Source of the DNA: Morchella semilibera
Lineage: Eukaryota > Ascomycota > Pezizomycetes > Pezizales > Morchellaceae
Reading direction: 5' to 3'
NCBI GenBank assembly: GCA_009192285.1
Contig: WBVU01000016.1
Location: 930,001-994,000, forward strand
Length of the DNA stretch: 64,000 bases
Below are positions 10,408 through 22,915 of the stretch, piece after piece. Position numbers and translations under genes: made by a program. How positions within the stretch are numbered: position 1 is the first letter of the stretch; each line of letters begins with the position of its first letter. The notes below the pieces were generated by a model that saw only the letters and a program-made list of their open reading frames with translations, searched no databases and was not told the origin of the DNA.

Positions 10408-12979
10408 GAGGAAGAGTGAAGTAGGTTTTATACTCTAGAAAGGAGGCAGAGAACGAGATAAACAATGACTGGTAAGGAGCTTATGGAAGGCGAGGGGATA
10501 GGAGTGTGTGTTAAGCGGCAGCTAGCAGAAGGATCAGTAGTAGTAGCAGCAAAGTATAGTTGAGGAAGCCTCACACTGACCGGGGAGCAAGATGAGGGTA
10601 TAAAGGGTTGAAGTCTAGCAGAAGGCGATGGTGAAACGTACGCTGAGGGGTGTACCCAGAGCTCCACCATGATTACATAACCCGGCGTTTCCTGAAACAG
10701 ACTAAGCAAATATGCTGCGCCCCAACTCCTCCTGAGCCCCATCAAATTGAATACCTCGGCTTCGACTTTGTTCAGTGCTTAACCCTCTAAACCCCCCCCG
10801 CCATGACTGCTTTGTTTCGCACAGGCTATTACCCAAGACGCACGAATTGTATATTCTGGTTTCTCGCTTAGGCTATGGGCTCCGAGTGATAGTTGGTGTC
10901 GAGATACAAATATGGATACTTCTCTTTAACCACGTACTCACCGATATGGCGCAAGCTCTTTTCAACAATCTGTCGCACTGGGAGCGCTTCAAACCCGATA
11001 GCGTCTTTATGAAAAATCTCCTTCTTATTTCCTATGCAAAGCAGTATTTTTGATTCTAGGGGGTGGATAGAGACTCTCGAGAAGTGGCACACGAATAATT
11101 TGCTTAGAACCTCCTTATATCCAGGACTTCTCCCAGTTTACTATCGGCTTTATATGCATCACTTTGAAACTCCCATACACCCAATCTAGCAATTACCGAA
11201 TCTACGGTGTGATGGCATGTTTTTTTTGGGCCCATGAGCTTCTAGAGGATGTTAGAAAAAGGATAACCGTTACACGCCATCTATACTATTATTTTGTCCA
11301 TTAGCTATGTTTAAGCCCAAAATCAGTTCTTGATTTCTCGACCCTTTGTCTGATTCGCCAAGATTAGAGAAATCCCACTGGTTAGTGAGTCCCACAACCA
11401 AACACTCCCGGATCAAATAGGGGTGGCTATTAACCTAAATACTCTCATCTGTGTTGAGGGGACGTTCCACCAGATTTCTAGAAGATGGGGAGGGTTTGCA
11501 GGAACGGATGCGGCTGCTTGGGAGATCAGATTGCGACGTTGTAGCGTGGTGACGTGGGGTTGGAGCGCATCCCGCACATACACTAATGCAGCTGGGGACT
11601 TGGCAGGCGCACGGACCACCTAGAACTCGATTACAACGGAGTCAATCGACTTGCACTTAGGTCGTCTGAGAACATCAAGCAAATCCCTTCGACAATCTTG
11701 AGGTTTAATTGATGCAGTTCGATGCCGAACTCATGAAAATTGGACATTACGAGAACTCGAATTACATGAAATAGGCAGTCATCGTATTATCAATACAAGT
11801 CAACTGAGATCACCTTGGGAAGCATTGCTTTATCGCCACAACCAGGCAGAATAAGCATGAGATTGAGCCGCTGGATTCTTTGGCCGGGACAGGGATTTAT
11901 ACACGACCTGAGTAGGTGCAGTCCCGGTTAAACAACTCTGTTTAAGATTCCTGGGACAACACTTTAGGGTTCTGCAGGCTCTAGAGGGGCTGTTTTAAAG
12001 GACGTGTACACACCCTCGCCGGTGCAGACCGACACAGCAAGGGAACACACATTAGCATCTCCCAGTCAGCCGTGTTTACCAAAGGATCTTGTTTCTAGAA
12101 ATTTATTTATTTCCAAATAGAGAGGCAGGAGGTGGGTAGTGAGGGTATACTAGAAGGCCATTGTCATATGCCTTGCCATGCCTTCACCTTCAACTGGACC
12201 ACTCATCTATGGCTGAAGATGATGATGGGAAGTCAGATTAGCAGAAAAATGAGGAAGGAGCACCTGGTCTCCTCCAAGGCCGTGCATCGCTGTTGCTGTG
12301 AGGGTTTGGGGGGGGGCAGGCGTCTATTCTATCTCCGCAGATACTCGTCTCACGGCCACTTATCATCCCAAGTACCCACATCTGGTGTTGCTTTCTGTTG
12401 CCATCCAAGAACACAAGTTTATTTACCTTTTGTCGGTGCAAAGCAAATGAGCGCTGGTTAGGAACAGGCCGTTGTCATTCCCTTTTTTTTTTTTTTTTCC
12501 CTTTCTCTTTTCCTCCCTCCCTTGCCTCTGGCGTTCTGAAGGCCTACTGCTTCTCTACAGCTGCTCCTGAAATTCCCCGGCTACGCAACCCAAACCCTTC
12601 CTTTTCCTTCTTGTGCGAGCTCCATCTCCTTTCTCTTGCCCGTCTTTGTCCTCTATTCTTTCACTTCCTCTTAGCCCGTTTCCCCTCGCCTCACTCTTCA
12701 TCTCCCTCCTCATCACAACACAACAACCCTTTTTCAGTCGCCATCGTATCTTTCTGTTGCAATCAAAACCCTTTCTGTCTCCAACGGGTTGTCCTCAAAA
12801 TAACATTAAAAGCAAGAGCAAGAAAAATAAGTAAAAAAAAATAAAAAAAATAAAAAAGTCTAAGAGAGAGAAGACACGCACAGAGATAGAAAATATCCCG
12901 GACTCCCGGACTCCCGAAAATCCCCTCCCTACCCCCTAAACAACTCTTCTTGACCCGTTGGACGAAGGAATAGCCCTTC
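10408..12979. other. Intergenic between BSD2 and HPC2 (divergent promoters)
   Basis: About 2.6 kb separating two divergent genes. Open frames at 10775-11053 and 11413-11623 lack recognisable domains and codon structure. The 500 bp before HPC2 (12480-12960) are strongly pyrimidine-rich (TTTTTCC, CTTCC runs), then A-rich, which is typical of a fungal promoter/5' UTR. A 7-bp stem CCGGGAC/GTCCCGG occurs near 11885-11928; its significance is unknown. I see no RNA gene. Confidence 0.5.
12480..12979 (+). promoter_or_regulatory. CT-rich promoter / 5' UTR of HPC2
   Basis: Long CT-rich tracts (poly-T 12483-12498, then CTTTCTC/CCTCCC runs to about 12780) followed by an A-rich stretch (12820-12870) run up to the start codon at 12980. 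CT-rich leaders mark many highly used fungal promoters. No transcript data are available, so the start site is unknown. Confidence 0.4.
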
Positions 12980-14469
12980 ATGTCAGCGTCGTTTGGGAGT
13001 CCCTCATCTTCTTCCGTGCACCCTCGTGTTCACCCGTCGTCGTCAAAGTCCAATTCATCAACCCATGGTGTTGTCACGACCGCGGATCCCAAGTCAACAA
13101 CCCTTTCTTCTGCCGCCTCTGCTTCGCGAAGTACTAATAACAACTTGCCGTTGTCTTCCTCCTCCACAACTATATCCCCTACTTCATCTCATCCACATCG
13201 TCAACCTAAATATCCACAAGATGCTGCCGCTACAAACCCAACATCGACAACTGCTTCCCGTAACAAAAAAACTATAACATATCGTCACTCAACTGGCCAA
13301 TCAGAACAATCACGCCACGAAGTCATCAATTTGGACTCCGACACGGAAACGAGCAGCTCTTCTAAAAAAAATAGCAACTCATCTCTTTCATCAGCAAGAA
13401 ATCGCCAGAGCCTCCAGCCCCCTTACGATCCGATCCCACGTGGTTCTGCTGGTACCTCTACAAAGTCTGCTCACCGTGCTTCAGCATCGCCTTCTATAGC
13501 GTCCCTAATCGATCCCCAACCACCCCCGCCCCAATTGGGTACAGCGCCTACCGAAAACCCAATCACCAACCCACCAACATTGGCATACGTTACCGGCCTC
13601 CCCGAAAAGAATGTAATGAAAGTTGAAAGTATCTCCAGATCAGCCGATGCCGGTGAGCCCCCCAACCGCTCGCCAAAGTCCAAACCCGGGACTGCTCCTC
13701 CTTCAGCTGCACCGTCACCGAAACCTCACCGTGCGGTCCCCGCCTCAACATCTGGAAACGGACTGCTTGGAGGTGTCCTACCTGGTGCCCCTGGAAGCAA
13801 GGAAGCGGAGCCACAACTTCCAAACATCCATTTACATGTTCCGCTCAATGGTGAGAACAACAAGTATATCAACTTTACCAAATTGGCAGAGGAACGTTAT
13901 GGGTGGGCCGCTTTAAATCCAAGGCTCGCAAAAGCTAGGGAGAGGATGATGAGAGGGGACAATAGTGGGGATGAAATGATGATGGATGGATCGGAGTCGG
14001 AGTCGAACATGGAGGTCGACAAACCTGCGGGGGGTGCTGATTCTGCGGCAGAGGGAAAGAAGATGCGAAAGAAGAGGAAGAACCAGGACATTTACGATAA
14101 GAATGACCCGTTCATTGATGACACGGAGATGCTGTGGGCAGAACAGGCTGCCGCGTCTAAGGACGGTTTCTTCGTTTACAGTGGGCCACTAGTCCCAGAA
14201 GGCGAAAAGCCCCAGATTGAAAGGTAATATTTCTAACACATCATTATATCCCGGGAAGTTACACTGACAGGTTTTATAGAGCGGATGGAACTGTGAAGAG
14301 GGGTAGGGGCCGTGCTCGTGGCACTACAGCCCGTGGAACTACATCCACACGCGGTGCAACTATTCGGAAGCCTCGAATGTCCAAAAAGGATAAAGAGAAA
14401 ATGGAAAAAGAAAAGGAAGAGAGGGAGAGATTCTCACAAATTGCTGCGAAAGCTACTGCTGGGCAATAA
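12980..14469 (+). CDS. HPC2: HPC2/ubinuclein-family subunit of the HIR histone chaperone
   Basis: Likely the Hpc2 subunit of the HIR complex, which deposits H3-H4 outside replication in the nucleus. Two exons: 12980-14223 and 14280-14469, with a 56-nt intron; 477 residues. The first 290 residues are Ser/Pro/Thr-rich and disordered, with a SUMO-interaction-like HEVINLDSDTE motif at about residue 113. The conserved HRD/ubinuclein domain follows: IHLHVPLNGENNKYINFTKL, ERYGWAALNPRLAKARERM, then KRKNQDIYDKNDPFIDD, EMLWAEQAAASKDGFFVYSG, PLVPEGEKPQIER. Exon 2 gives ADGTVKRGRGRARG and a Lys/Glu-rich tail. The C-terminal match to the family is strong. The start codon is the first ATG after the CT-rich leader and opens the long frame. 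Confidence 0.88.
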
Positions 14470-15268
14470 GCTGAAGCTCCTACGGATGTGGCCTTATAAA
14501 TTTTCTCGACTTTTTAAATGTCAATTCTTCCTTATCGCTCGCTGTTTGTTCTTTTAACTTCAAGTGAATACTTGACCAAGCTCATCTTTTCTTTTATTTT
14601 TAATTCTGTATTCCTAGTTCTTTGGGAGGGCGGGGGAATAAGGAAGGGGGATCATATTTGTATAACTAGATACGAGATACTACTGATAGGCGTTTAAGAT
14701 TATTCATATCTTTAAAGAGAAGGGTTGAATGCATGGATACTTAGATACCTATAATAGCAACTGGAAATGATTTGAAAAGAATAGTAAAAGTTAAACACTC
14801 GCAGTGAGTTACAGTTCAAGCAGCCACCTTTCGGGTTGATACGAGAGTGGAGTGTCAGTGCTCCATACGCGCGACCATTCTTGGGTTCCTGGGAACTTGG
14901 TTTAGCGAGCAACACCATGTTGGTATCACGGATAGACGCACCAGCCGCCCCTGCTATTGTGTTACAGCCGCCCCACCGCACGTCAGAGCAACCCACTGCA
15001 AGCCAGCCTAATCAAACAGCTATCGGTTCAACTCCAGCCCCGATAGAACAGCAGCAGCAGGGAGTTTCCTACACATCTATGTAAGTGATGCTTACCTGAG
15101 AGAATGATATACACCATACCATGTACATAGAAACTTTCCAACTCAATCACATCTGTTTTCATCATCACCTTCACCTTTACCCTCCTACAAACCCCTCGCT
15201 GAATTAATCTAGACGCTTTCTAACACATTGAGGCCAGCCTCCTCCTCCTGTTAAACAAGCCATAGAAA
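14470..15268. other. Spacer with a possible upstream exon of UBP2
   Basis: About 800 bp. Frame 1 is open at 14836-15084 and contains PQ-rich, coding-looking sequence ending SYTS just before a perfect donor GTAAGT at 15081. It cannot be joined in frame to the UBP2 start exon using the acceptors I can see, so it may be a 5' UTR exon, an unmodelled extra exon, or chance. Confidence 0.35.
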
Positions 15269-18200
15269 ATGCTAGAGGACCTACCGAACCCATCCCTTGC
15301 TCCGGGTTTGTCTACTTAATACCTCTCTTTGATATCTCCGTGCTTATGGCTTGAGCTCTAGGTAAAACTGGACCCCGACTATGGGAAGATCTACTGCAAT
15401 ACTCGCCGCAAAACGGAGGCGCAAATATCCTCGCGAACCCACCTCCTAGGTTTAGACCTGACAGACCACTGAAAACCTCGAATATCCCTGGGCATAAGCA
15501 CATGCTCTCGCAGCTCACAGATGACTGTGAACTTCCGCTTTCGAACGTACTAGATATTAGCAAGCGATACAATGTCGCTGCTATTTGTGACGATTGTCGC
15601 CTGCATTTTAATATCGAAGTGAAATTTACGAAGAGTAAGAAGTATGACGAGTGTAAAATCTGTCCCGCTGAGGATCCACTTCACCACTTTCGATACGAGG
15701 CGGAGCTTTCGGAACCGGTAGATTTCGTTAATCAATATCCACAAGGGAGATGGGTGGATAAGTTAGTCTTCAGTTGTTCGGGGCCAACCTGTCCGACTAT
15801 TGTGACAATTACAACAAAGGCTCCAATCTTGAGTCCAGAACTGACATCTTTGCTTATCGATCCTGAGATCCTGAAGGCGCGGATGAGGGATGCTAAAGAA
15901 AGCTTCCCGCACCTGTTTAACGAGGAAAGTGAGATCGTACCGACCCAGTCTTATAATGCACTTGGGACGCTATGCACATATATCAAGAATGCAAAGCAGA
16001 GGGATCAGAGGCCCATACCTGCGCAAAATTTGAGATTTCTGACGAGTATTGGGAGGGATGCGGCGGTGCTGTTGAAGTTGGCCGGGTTTACGAATAGCGA
16101 GGAGGTATGTGTGAAGTGTGGAAAGTGGTGGGGTTGGGCTGACGGGCAACAGGGTGAAACCTGGAAGCCGCCAAATCTGGAGGTGTTGGATAATCCAGAG
16201 TCAGGTGTATTGGCAAATATGCAAGATATGTTAGAGGAGATCATGATTCTTATGGACCAGCGTAAGCCTGATTGGACCAAGCGTAATAGGCCTCATTCAG
16301 AATTCCCAGGATTAAAGAGCTAATGGTGAGATCTGAAGCGGATGTACGCCAGAAAATTGTTCGAGCAAATAAAGAAATCAAAAGGCTTTTAGGAAGCGAG
16401 AAGTGTAAGCCCTTTGGTGATCTATGTCAATATATTTCTAAGCTGATTCTTTCCAACTAGATTCGTGTGCTTCTAGTAATTGGACCATAGACCTCACTAT
16501 CCCTGAACACCCGTAAGTATTCCCTAAAAGAATTACAGCATATAAAAGGCTCACACTCAGCTCATCTGACCTATGTTTTCAGATATTATGCATGCCTTGG
16601 AGCGGTTGGGGATTTCGCAGATAACCTCATTTCCTGGGCATTCGAGCGGCAGAGCGCGTGCGATCCTGAGAATAAACCTTATTACTTCGAATGCCTCGAT
16701 GACCTCGCTCAAGGGCGTCAGAGCGATATGCTGAATATCGAAGTTGCCAAGGCACGGTCTGAAGGGGCCTATACTCTGACAGAATTGTCGAAAAGTTACA
16801 AATATTTCGGCATTAATCCAAACAAATATAACAGCGATGAAGACCTCATTATCGGATCGTTCGAAAGCCGCGTGAGGGATGCTCCACTACACGAACACCA
16901 AGCAAGGGGCAACTTAAGAATAATTGGACATGCATTAAAGAGCCAAAGGATTTTGAACGCTTCAGAGAAAGGTAACATCTTCTAGAGAAGCCACGGTCTT
17001 CTGATCTGACGTAAAAAAGTATCAATCCGGGATATCAACACTGCTTACGACTGGCTTAATGTCACTTCGGCGACGCAAGACGACTTCATTTTGTCTGCGT
17101 ATAAAGTTAGAGTAAGGATTCTATCTCTTCATTAACTTGACGTTTTCATAATATTTCTAATGTATGAGAAAGATTGGTGATAATGCAATGGACGAGAGTA
17201 CGGGAAGGGAAGCATTGAAAGTCATTGCGGAAGCTCGCCGGAGCCATGTCCTGCTCACTTTTCTTGAAACGGGCGCGATTGAAACTCCTATGGAAGTTGG
17301 TGTTGCCTATGCCCGATTGGGAATCGATGATAGGTCAATCGCAGATGATCTAGTTATATCTGTCTTCAATTTCAGGGTAAGCTCAAACTGACTGATCTTT
17401 TCGAGGAGTCTTGCTTAATTTTTACAGCTGCAAGATGATCCAAAGCGTATACAAGAACTGAGGGCAGCCCTGAGAGCTATTTCGAGCAGTCGTGATAGCG
17501 TCAAGATAAAGAACTTTTTAGAGACAGGGCAGTCTGACCAGCCTATTATGGGCTCACCCGATTCACCTGTTGGCATCGAAAATATCGGGAACACATGTTA
17601 CCTGAATAGCCTGCTACAATTCTATTTTACCGTCAGGCCTCTACGAGACATGATTCTTGATATTGATAACTTTCAAGAGATGGAAGTCACTGATGAAGTA
17701 ATTGAACGGAAGCGAGTTGGCGGAAGGAAAGTTACAGCGCAAGAAGTTGAGAGAGCGAAGAGATGTGAGTGATTTTTGATGATTGAGATTTCGAGATCTG
17801 ACAAATAATAGTTGCTCGCTGCCTTCGTAATCTTTATCAGAGTTTGATCGTATCTGCGCACTCATCCGTCACCCCTGAACGTGAGCTGGCTTATCTGGCG
17901 CTTGTGAGCTCTAAAGATGAGGCCGAAGACGAGGTGAGGCGTGGGTCGATGGCCACCATAGGGCCAGCACTGCCCCTCATTAATATTACCGATGAAAGTG
18001 ATAAAATGGAAATTGATCAAAAGCCAACCCTCACTCTCGAGGCCACTGGTGATGATGACGCCAGCGAGGCCACTTTGGTTAACGATGACCCCCCGCCTCC
18101 ATATTCAGCTCCCAATGAAGAAGATTATGTTATGGTCAGCATGGATACCAAGACAACTCAGATGGATAATAAGGAGAACTGTTCACCAGGGACAGAAAGT

Positions 18201-19721
18201 CCTCTTACATTTGCAGGACCTCTAAGACCCCCTCTCCAAGGTGTAGATCTCAACGAGGAATCTAGTGGCTTTCAAAAGGGGAAAGGAGTGGAGGCACCGT
18301 TAACTCCACCCCCAGATGCCCCAAATAGGCCGCCGCCGCCAATTCCACCACGCCCAAAACGGGATAACTCTTCTAAAGTGGATATGATGATGTTTGGAAA
18401 ACAACAGGATGTCACAGAATGCATCGGAAATGTGCTTTTTCAGCTTGAGGCGGCCATTAAACCCGAGGAAATTGATGAGAACGGAGAACAAATTGATATC
18501 GTCAAGCGCCTCTTTTACGGGAAAACAAAACAGACGTTAACATTTCCAAATTCTGCTGAAACACGGATCAAAGAGGTTAGCATATAAAATAAATTGCATC
18601 TTGTTAACCGTGATACGGGCTAATAATGACTAGGAGTTATTCTCACATTTGCTTGTCAATGTTGCTGAGGGTGATAGAGACATTTACTCGGCTCTTGACA
18701 GTAGCTTTGATATCGAACAAGTTGACCTCGAGGGTCGTGAAGCTAGGCGCTATCTTTCAATCAGCCACCTCCCACCCATTCTTCAAATTCAGGTTCAGAG
18801 GGTTCAATTCGATCGAGCAAGGTCTGCAGCATATAAATCGAACTCGCACTTGAAGTTTGACGAGACCATCTACCTGGACAGATATATTGATTCAGATGAT
18901 CAGCATCTGAAGGAGAGACGCGAGAGGTCTTGGCAATGGAAAGAGGAATTGAAGGCCCTGGAGAGACGCAAGGTTTCCATGACGAAAACACAGGCAAATT
19001 TTCCTAAGAATTACCTTGTATTTACTAGTTTATTGCTAACGGTGACATGTGAAGGCTGGCGTTAAGTTATCGGAGGCTCTTGACCTTACAAGGGAATGGC
19101 TTTCTGGGATTGATAGCGCAGAGGATGACATGGAGATAAATCCCACAGTTTTGGCCGAGCTTGAAGAGAGATCAAAAGCAATGAGAAATGAACTCGAAGG
19201 TAGAATTTCTTTACTAATTTATCCCCCGGGTGGGGGGGTTGCTGTTACAAATACTAATGGCCATGTGTAGTCTTGGAGCAAGGTATCAAAGACCGCGAAT
19301 CTCGCATCAATTTGCAGTTCATGGACATGCGTAAACATGGTTACCGTATCCACTCTGTATTTATTCATCGTGGTAGGTCTACAATTTGCTTTAGGAAAAA
19401 GCTACTAGCTGGGACCACAAAAACTGATGGACGCCAAATAGGTTCGGCAACTTTCGGCCACTACTGGATCTATATTTATGACTATCAAAAAAAAGTTTTC
19501 CGCAAATACAACGACGGATATGTTACAGAGGTCAGCGACGTATCAGAAGTATTTACGCATGATAGTAACAACAACCCACCGACTCCATATTTCCTCGGTA
19601 TGTTATCTCAGGGAGTAACGCTATCCAAATAATTGCTGACAGCTTCGTTATAGTCTTTGTCAAGGAAGACGAATGTACAACCCTTATGGAGGCAGTCAAG
19701 CGAGAGATCATTATGGGATGA
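15269..19721 (+). CDS. UBP2: UBP2-like ubiquitin carboxyl-terminal hydrolase (USP/C19 family)
   Basis: Cysteine deubiquitinase; yeast Ubp2 trims K63 chains and opposes the Rsp5 ligase. Fourteen exons: 15269-15305, 15362-16261, 16318-16404, 16461-16512, 16583-16971, 17020-17111, 17173-17376, 17428-17764, 17812-18575, 18634-18993, 19055-19199, 19271-19372, 19442-19597, 19654-19721. They sum to 3693 nt, or 1230 residues, near the yeast length. Catalytic boxes: Cys box [17 protein letters not shown] (about 17575), QQD box [18 protein letters not shown] (about 18393), His box [11 protein letters not shown] (about 19459) with [11 protein letters not shown] long Pro/acidic insert sits between the Cys and QQD boxes. 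The 16262-16317 intron ends at a weak acceptor. The 18994-19054 intron appears to be GC-AG. Start codon uncertain (see spacer 14470-15268). Confidence 0.85.
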
Positions 19722-21536
19722 TGGCAAACGTTTTAGGCTTAGAGAAATCGAATTTCTTTTATCAATATTCTTTTTAACTTTTGTCCCGTCTAATTGTAAA
19801 TATTGCATTTCATTAATGCCTGCCCGCGAAAGGCACTTACTTCCCGGTGTAGCACTGAGCCTGTGATTCGAGTCAGGTAAAGAAAAAATGATAGCCACTC
19901 TTGCTTGGCCACGCTCGACCAGCCCAATAGTAAGGTGACGGATGGGACCGTGCGCAGAAGAATTCCCCAAAAACCATCTCAATTCTCACTGCATGCATAT
20001 CTATCCCAAGGTCACAGCAGTTAGTTTGTTACACCCGGCGGACACTCTTAAAGGTCACATCACAGGCCGTGGAGGGCAGGCTATTGTTTCCTCATCGTTA
20101 TTTATTTTGCAAAAAGATCGTCCACGGCAGCCGCGGAGGAATATTTCAAGACAACACACCGGAGTTTTTTTTCGTACGCTCATATAGGGCATGTGGGGGC
20201 TAAGAATTAGAATCCGGGGTTTTCCCACATGGGGAAATCCCTCCCAACCGCCGCTGCCATCAACAAAAGTGAGGAAGGGCACACTGCACGTTGTATCCCA
20301 CTTGGCACTCGTCGTCGTTGCCTTCTTTTGTGAGCTGCGAGGTCATTGTCCACGTGCAACGTGTAGCTGGGTAGAATGGAAATAGGAAGAGTATTTCCTC
20401 TTTTCTTTTTTGCTGCTTAAAACGAATACCAGTTTAGGTATGGGTATATGAGCTGGTCAGAAAGCAAATAACCTTCCAACTCCCTTCTGTCCTTCTTTCT
20501 TTTCTTTCTTTCTTTCTTTTTTTTTTCTTCCTTTCTTTTTTAGAGGCATTTTGCAAATTTGCATATCCTAAGCAGGATTTTTATTCGGTCGAGAAGTGAT
20601 AGGAGCAGGCATTGGGCCTCTGGCAACTCTGCTGATAAATTTGTGATACGGCGGTCTAAGTACACATATGAATTATTAAGGGTCCTGGGCTGTTGGTGGA
20701 TACATGTAGTCACTATAGGTGGTTTTAGGGTAGGTGAAAAGTTTGTATATGGATACACTATCAAGGTACCTCACGATATTCAAAGTCGTCTAAAGCACCA
20801 ATTGCGGGTGCGTATGAGGCTCGAGATCGATTCGGATCTGATGTTTTCTTGGCAGCTAGGATAAACACTTAACAATATTATTAGCTATATATCACGCGTA
20901 TGGTAGGTAGGGCTTATTTTTTTTCTTTCGCCCATCTCATTTTTACCCAGAACTTCCGCACGAGATGCTGAGGCTTGTTCAAAATTTGTATTTTTGTTTG
21001 TTTCTTGATGCCCATCACCCGGGTAATAAGATACATAAGCTCGTTAATCCCATTCGAATGGTCCAACAAGGCACAATAACCACAACAGGAATAGATATTA
21101 AGAAACTTCTCCCCAACACACCCTCTAGTAATAGTAGATGTAATGCGGGTTATATCGAGGTACGATGCACTTAGACAGGTAAGCGATAGAACGCCTTTTT
21201 CTCTCTTCGTCCAGCGGTGAATCACCAACAGCCACAAACTCAAAAATGAAACAGGGTAGTCAACGAAACTGACATTAGAAAAATAAACTCCTAGATAAAA
21301 ATTTAACAAGAACATGGCAAATACCTGAACCACTAGAACTTAGACCAGGTTCTGGGGAGAGGATGAGGGTAAAGAAAAAAAAAAGGGGGGGAAACCGAAC
21401 GCCATCTTCCAATACTGGCCGAAATGAAGTGAAAATAGGAAAATAAAGGAAAACACCTGACCAACGCCCTCCCTGCCTGTACAATTTACGTTTCCCAGTC
21501 ATCCCATGTATTTCGTTTCCCGATACTTCAAATTCA
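19722..21536. other. Intergenic between convergent UBP2 and the 21.5-kb gene
   Basis: About 1.8 kb. It holds a pyrimidine tract at 20488-20540 and an imperfect inverted repeat at about 20218-20245 (GGTTTTCCC...GGGGAAATCC). The open frame at 20559-20864 shows no domain. No supported gene is seen. Confidence 0.5.
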
Positions 21537-22915
21537 TTAAGAAATATCTTCGGTGCTGATATACGAATACCACGACCCTTCTGCCATCCCCAAACCATCA
21601 TCTGTACCGAGAGGAGATACTGGCGACGACTTTAGGGGGGAAGGCATCATCTGCGGTGCGTTAGAGTCCGGCGAACAATATGGCACATCTACATCAGGGC
21701 TTCCGCCGATGCTATATTGGTTGATCCCACACAAATCATTAAGATCATATGTACTATAGTTTGGGGTTGCATCTGCGAGTGACTTTAATCCTGTCGTGCT
21801 AGGATTGAACATAAAGGTTGGATTTGTATAACCATTCATCAATGATGGGTATAGAGCATCATTAGGATCAAGTGCGTTTTGAAGAAGCTGCTGAGCCTCT
21901 GGGGACAATTCAGAGGTCAATGGGAATCCAAAGAAGTCGTTTTGGGGCATGTATGGGGCATGCACTGTCTCGGGAGAAGCTGTCTGCTCGAACGTAGGCT
22001 GCAAAACGCGATTTTGAGGTGGCTGAGGAGCTGGTTGTGGCGATACTAATTGAGTGGAATTCATTTGACTTGTCGAGTTCGGAGGGGAACTCATTCTCCT
22101 AGTGGTTGATGGTGTAGAAGCCTGTGATAATGGCGACACAGCAGGGGGAACCGCAATCGACGAGCGTCGGGCGGTTGCGCCTTCCTGTTGATACTGTGGC
22201 ATTTGTATCCCCTGAACATGAATCGGCATTTGCCTTGCATAGAGCCTTTGTCCGCCGTTAGGAGAAGGGTAAGGTTGCTGGCGGAGGGAAGAATGCGTAG
22301 TCTGGATTTGTGGCGACGGAACACCTTGAGAATGAATCATATGAGGTGTATGCATCAATGGTGTTTGCTGCATCAGCTGTTGCGGCATAATTTGCGGGTG
22401 AATCATCTGGGAATGTTGAGACATGAGCCCAGGCGGATATATGGTGTTTGGGGGATAAGCACCGGCACCACGGTTATATTGCATAAATGCTGGGTCGAAG
22501 TTAAGAGCACTCCGCACGGCGACTTGATTCGCAAGATAGGCATTGAAGCGGCGGTTCCACTCGTTTGTGCCTGTAGCCAGGTTCCGAGTGAGTCCTCTGT
22601 AAACACTTGGATAGTCGTCATCCTCTTCCGAATACATTTCCTCATTGACGACATCTTGTTCTGTCACCCTTAGTGCACGGCCAGTCCGTTTTTTGTGTAT
22701 CTCTGAGGCTCGACGAGCCGACTCAATTCGAGCCTCTAAGCTGCGATCACTTCGCCGGGAAGCCGCAATATAAGCCCTATACGCGCAACTAGTCAGAGAA
22801 TGGGCCTTGAGTGGGGTATTTATTGAATCCAAAGGGCTTGCCTTTCTTGGTTTTCTTCATGTGTACGCTCGGTTTTGACGGCCTTGGTTGGGGGGTTTGT
22901 CCGTTGGGGAGGCAT
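21537..22915 (-). CDS. Conserved fungal protein with Gln/Pro-rich tail, function unknown
   Basis: Two exons on the minus strand: 22915-22842 (24 codons plus two bases) and 22776-21537; 437 residues. The N-terminal block is dense in charged residues and looks conserved: THEENQERAYIAASRRSDRS, LEARIESARRASEIHKKRTG, RALRVTEQDVVNEEMYSEED. I recall similar N-termini in uncharacterised Pezizomycotina proteins, but cannot check that here. The remaining 300 residues are low complexity, rich in Gln, Pro, Met and Ser, and end with SSPVSPLGTDDGLG; this could be an activation or scaffold region. The single intron uses a GC donor (AG|GCAAGC) and acceptor TATAG; with GT-AG rules alone the conserved N-terminus cannot be reached. 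A nuclear role is only a guess. Confidence 0.7.

Noticed and set aside
10775-11092. Overlapping 92- and 74-residue ORFs
   Set aside because: No domain, no intron structure, overlapping on both strands in non-coding DNA.
11880-11960. Possible structured RNA (CCGGGAC/GTCCCGG stem)
   Set aside because: A 7-bp stem is too short to support an RNA gene.
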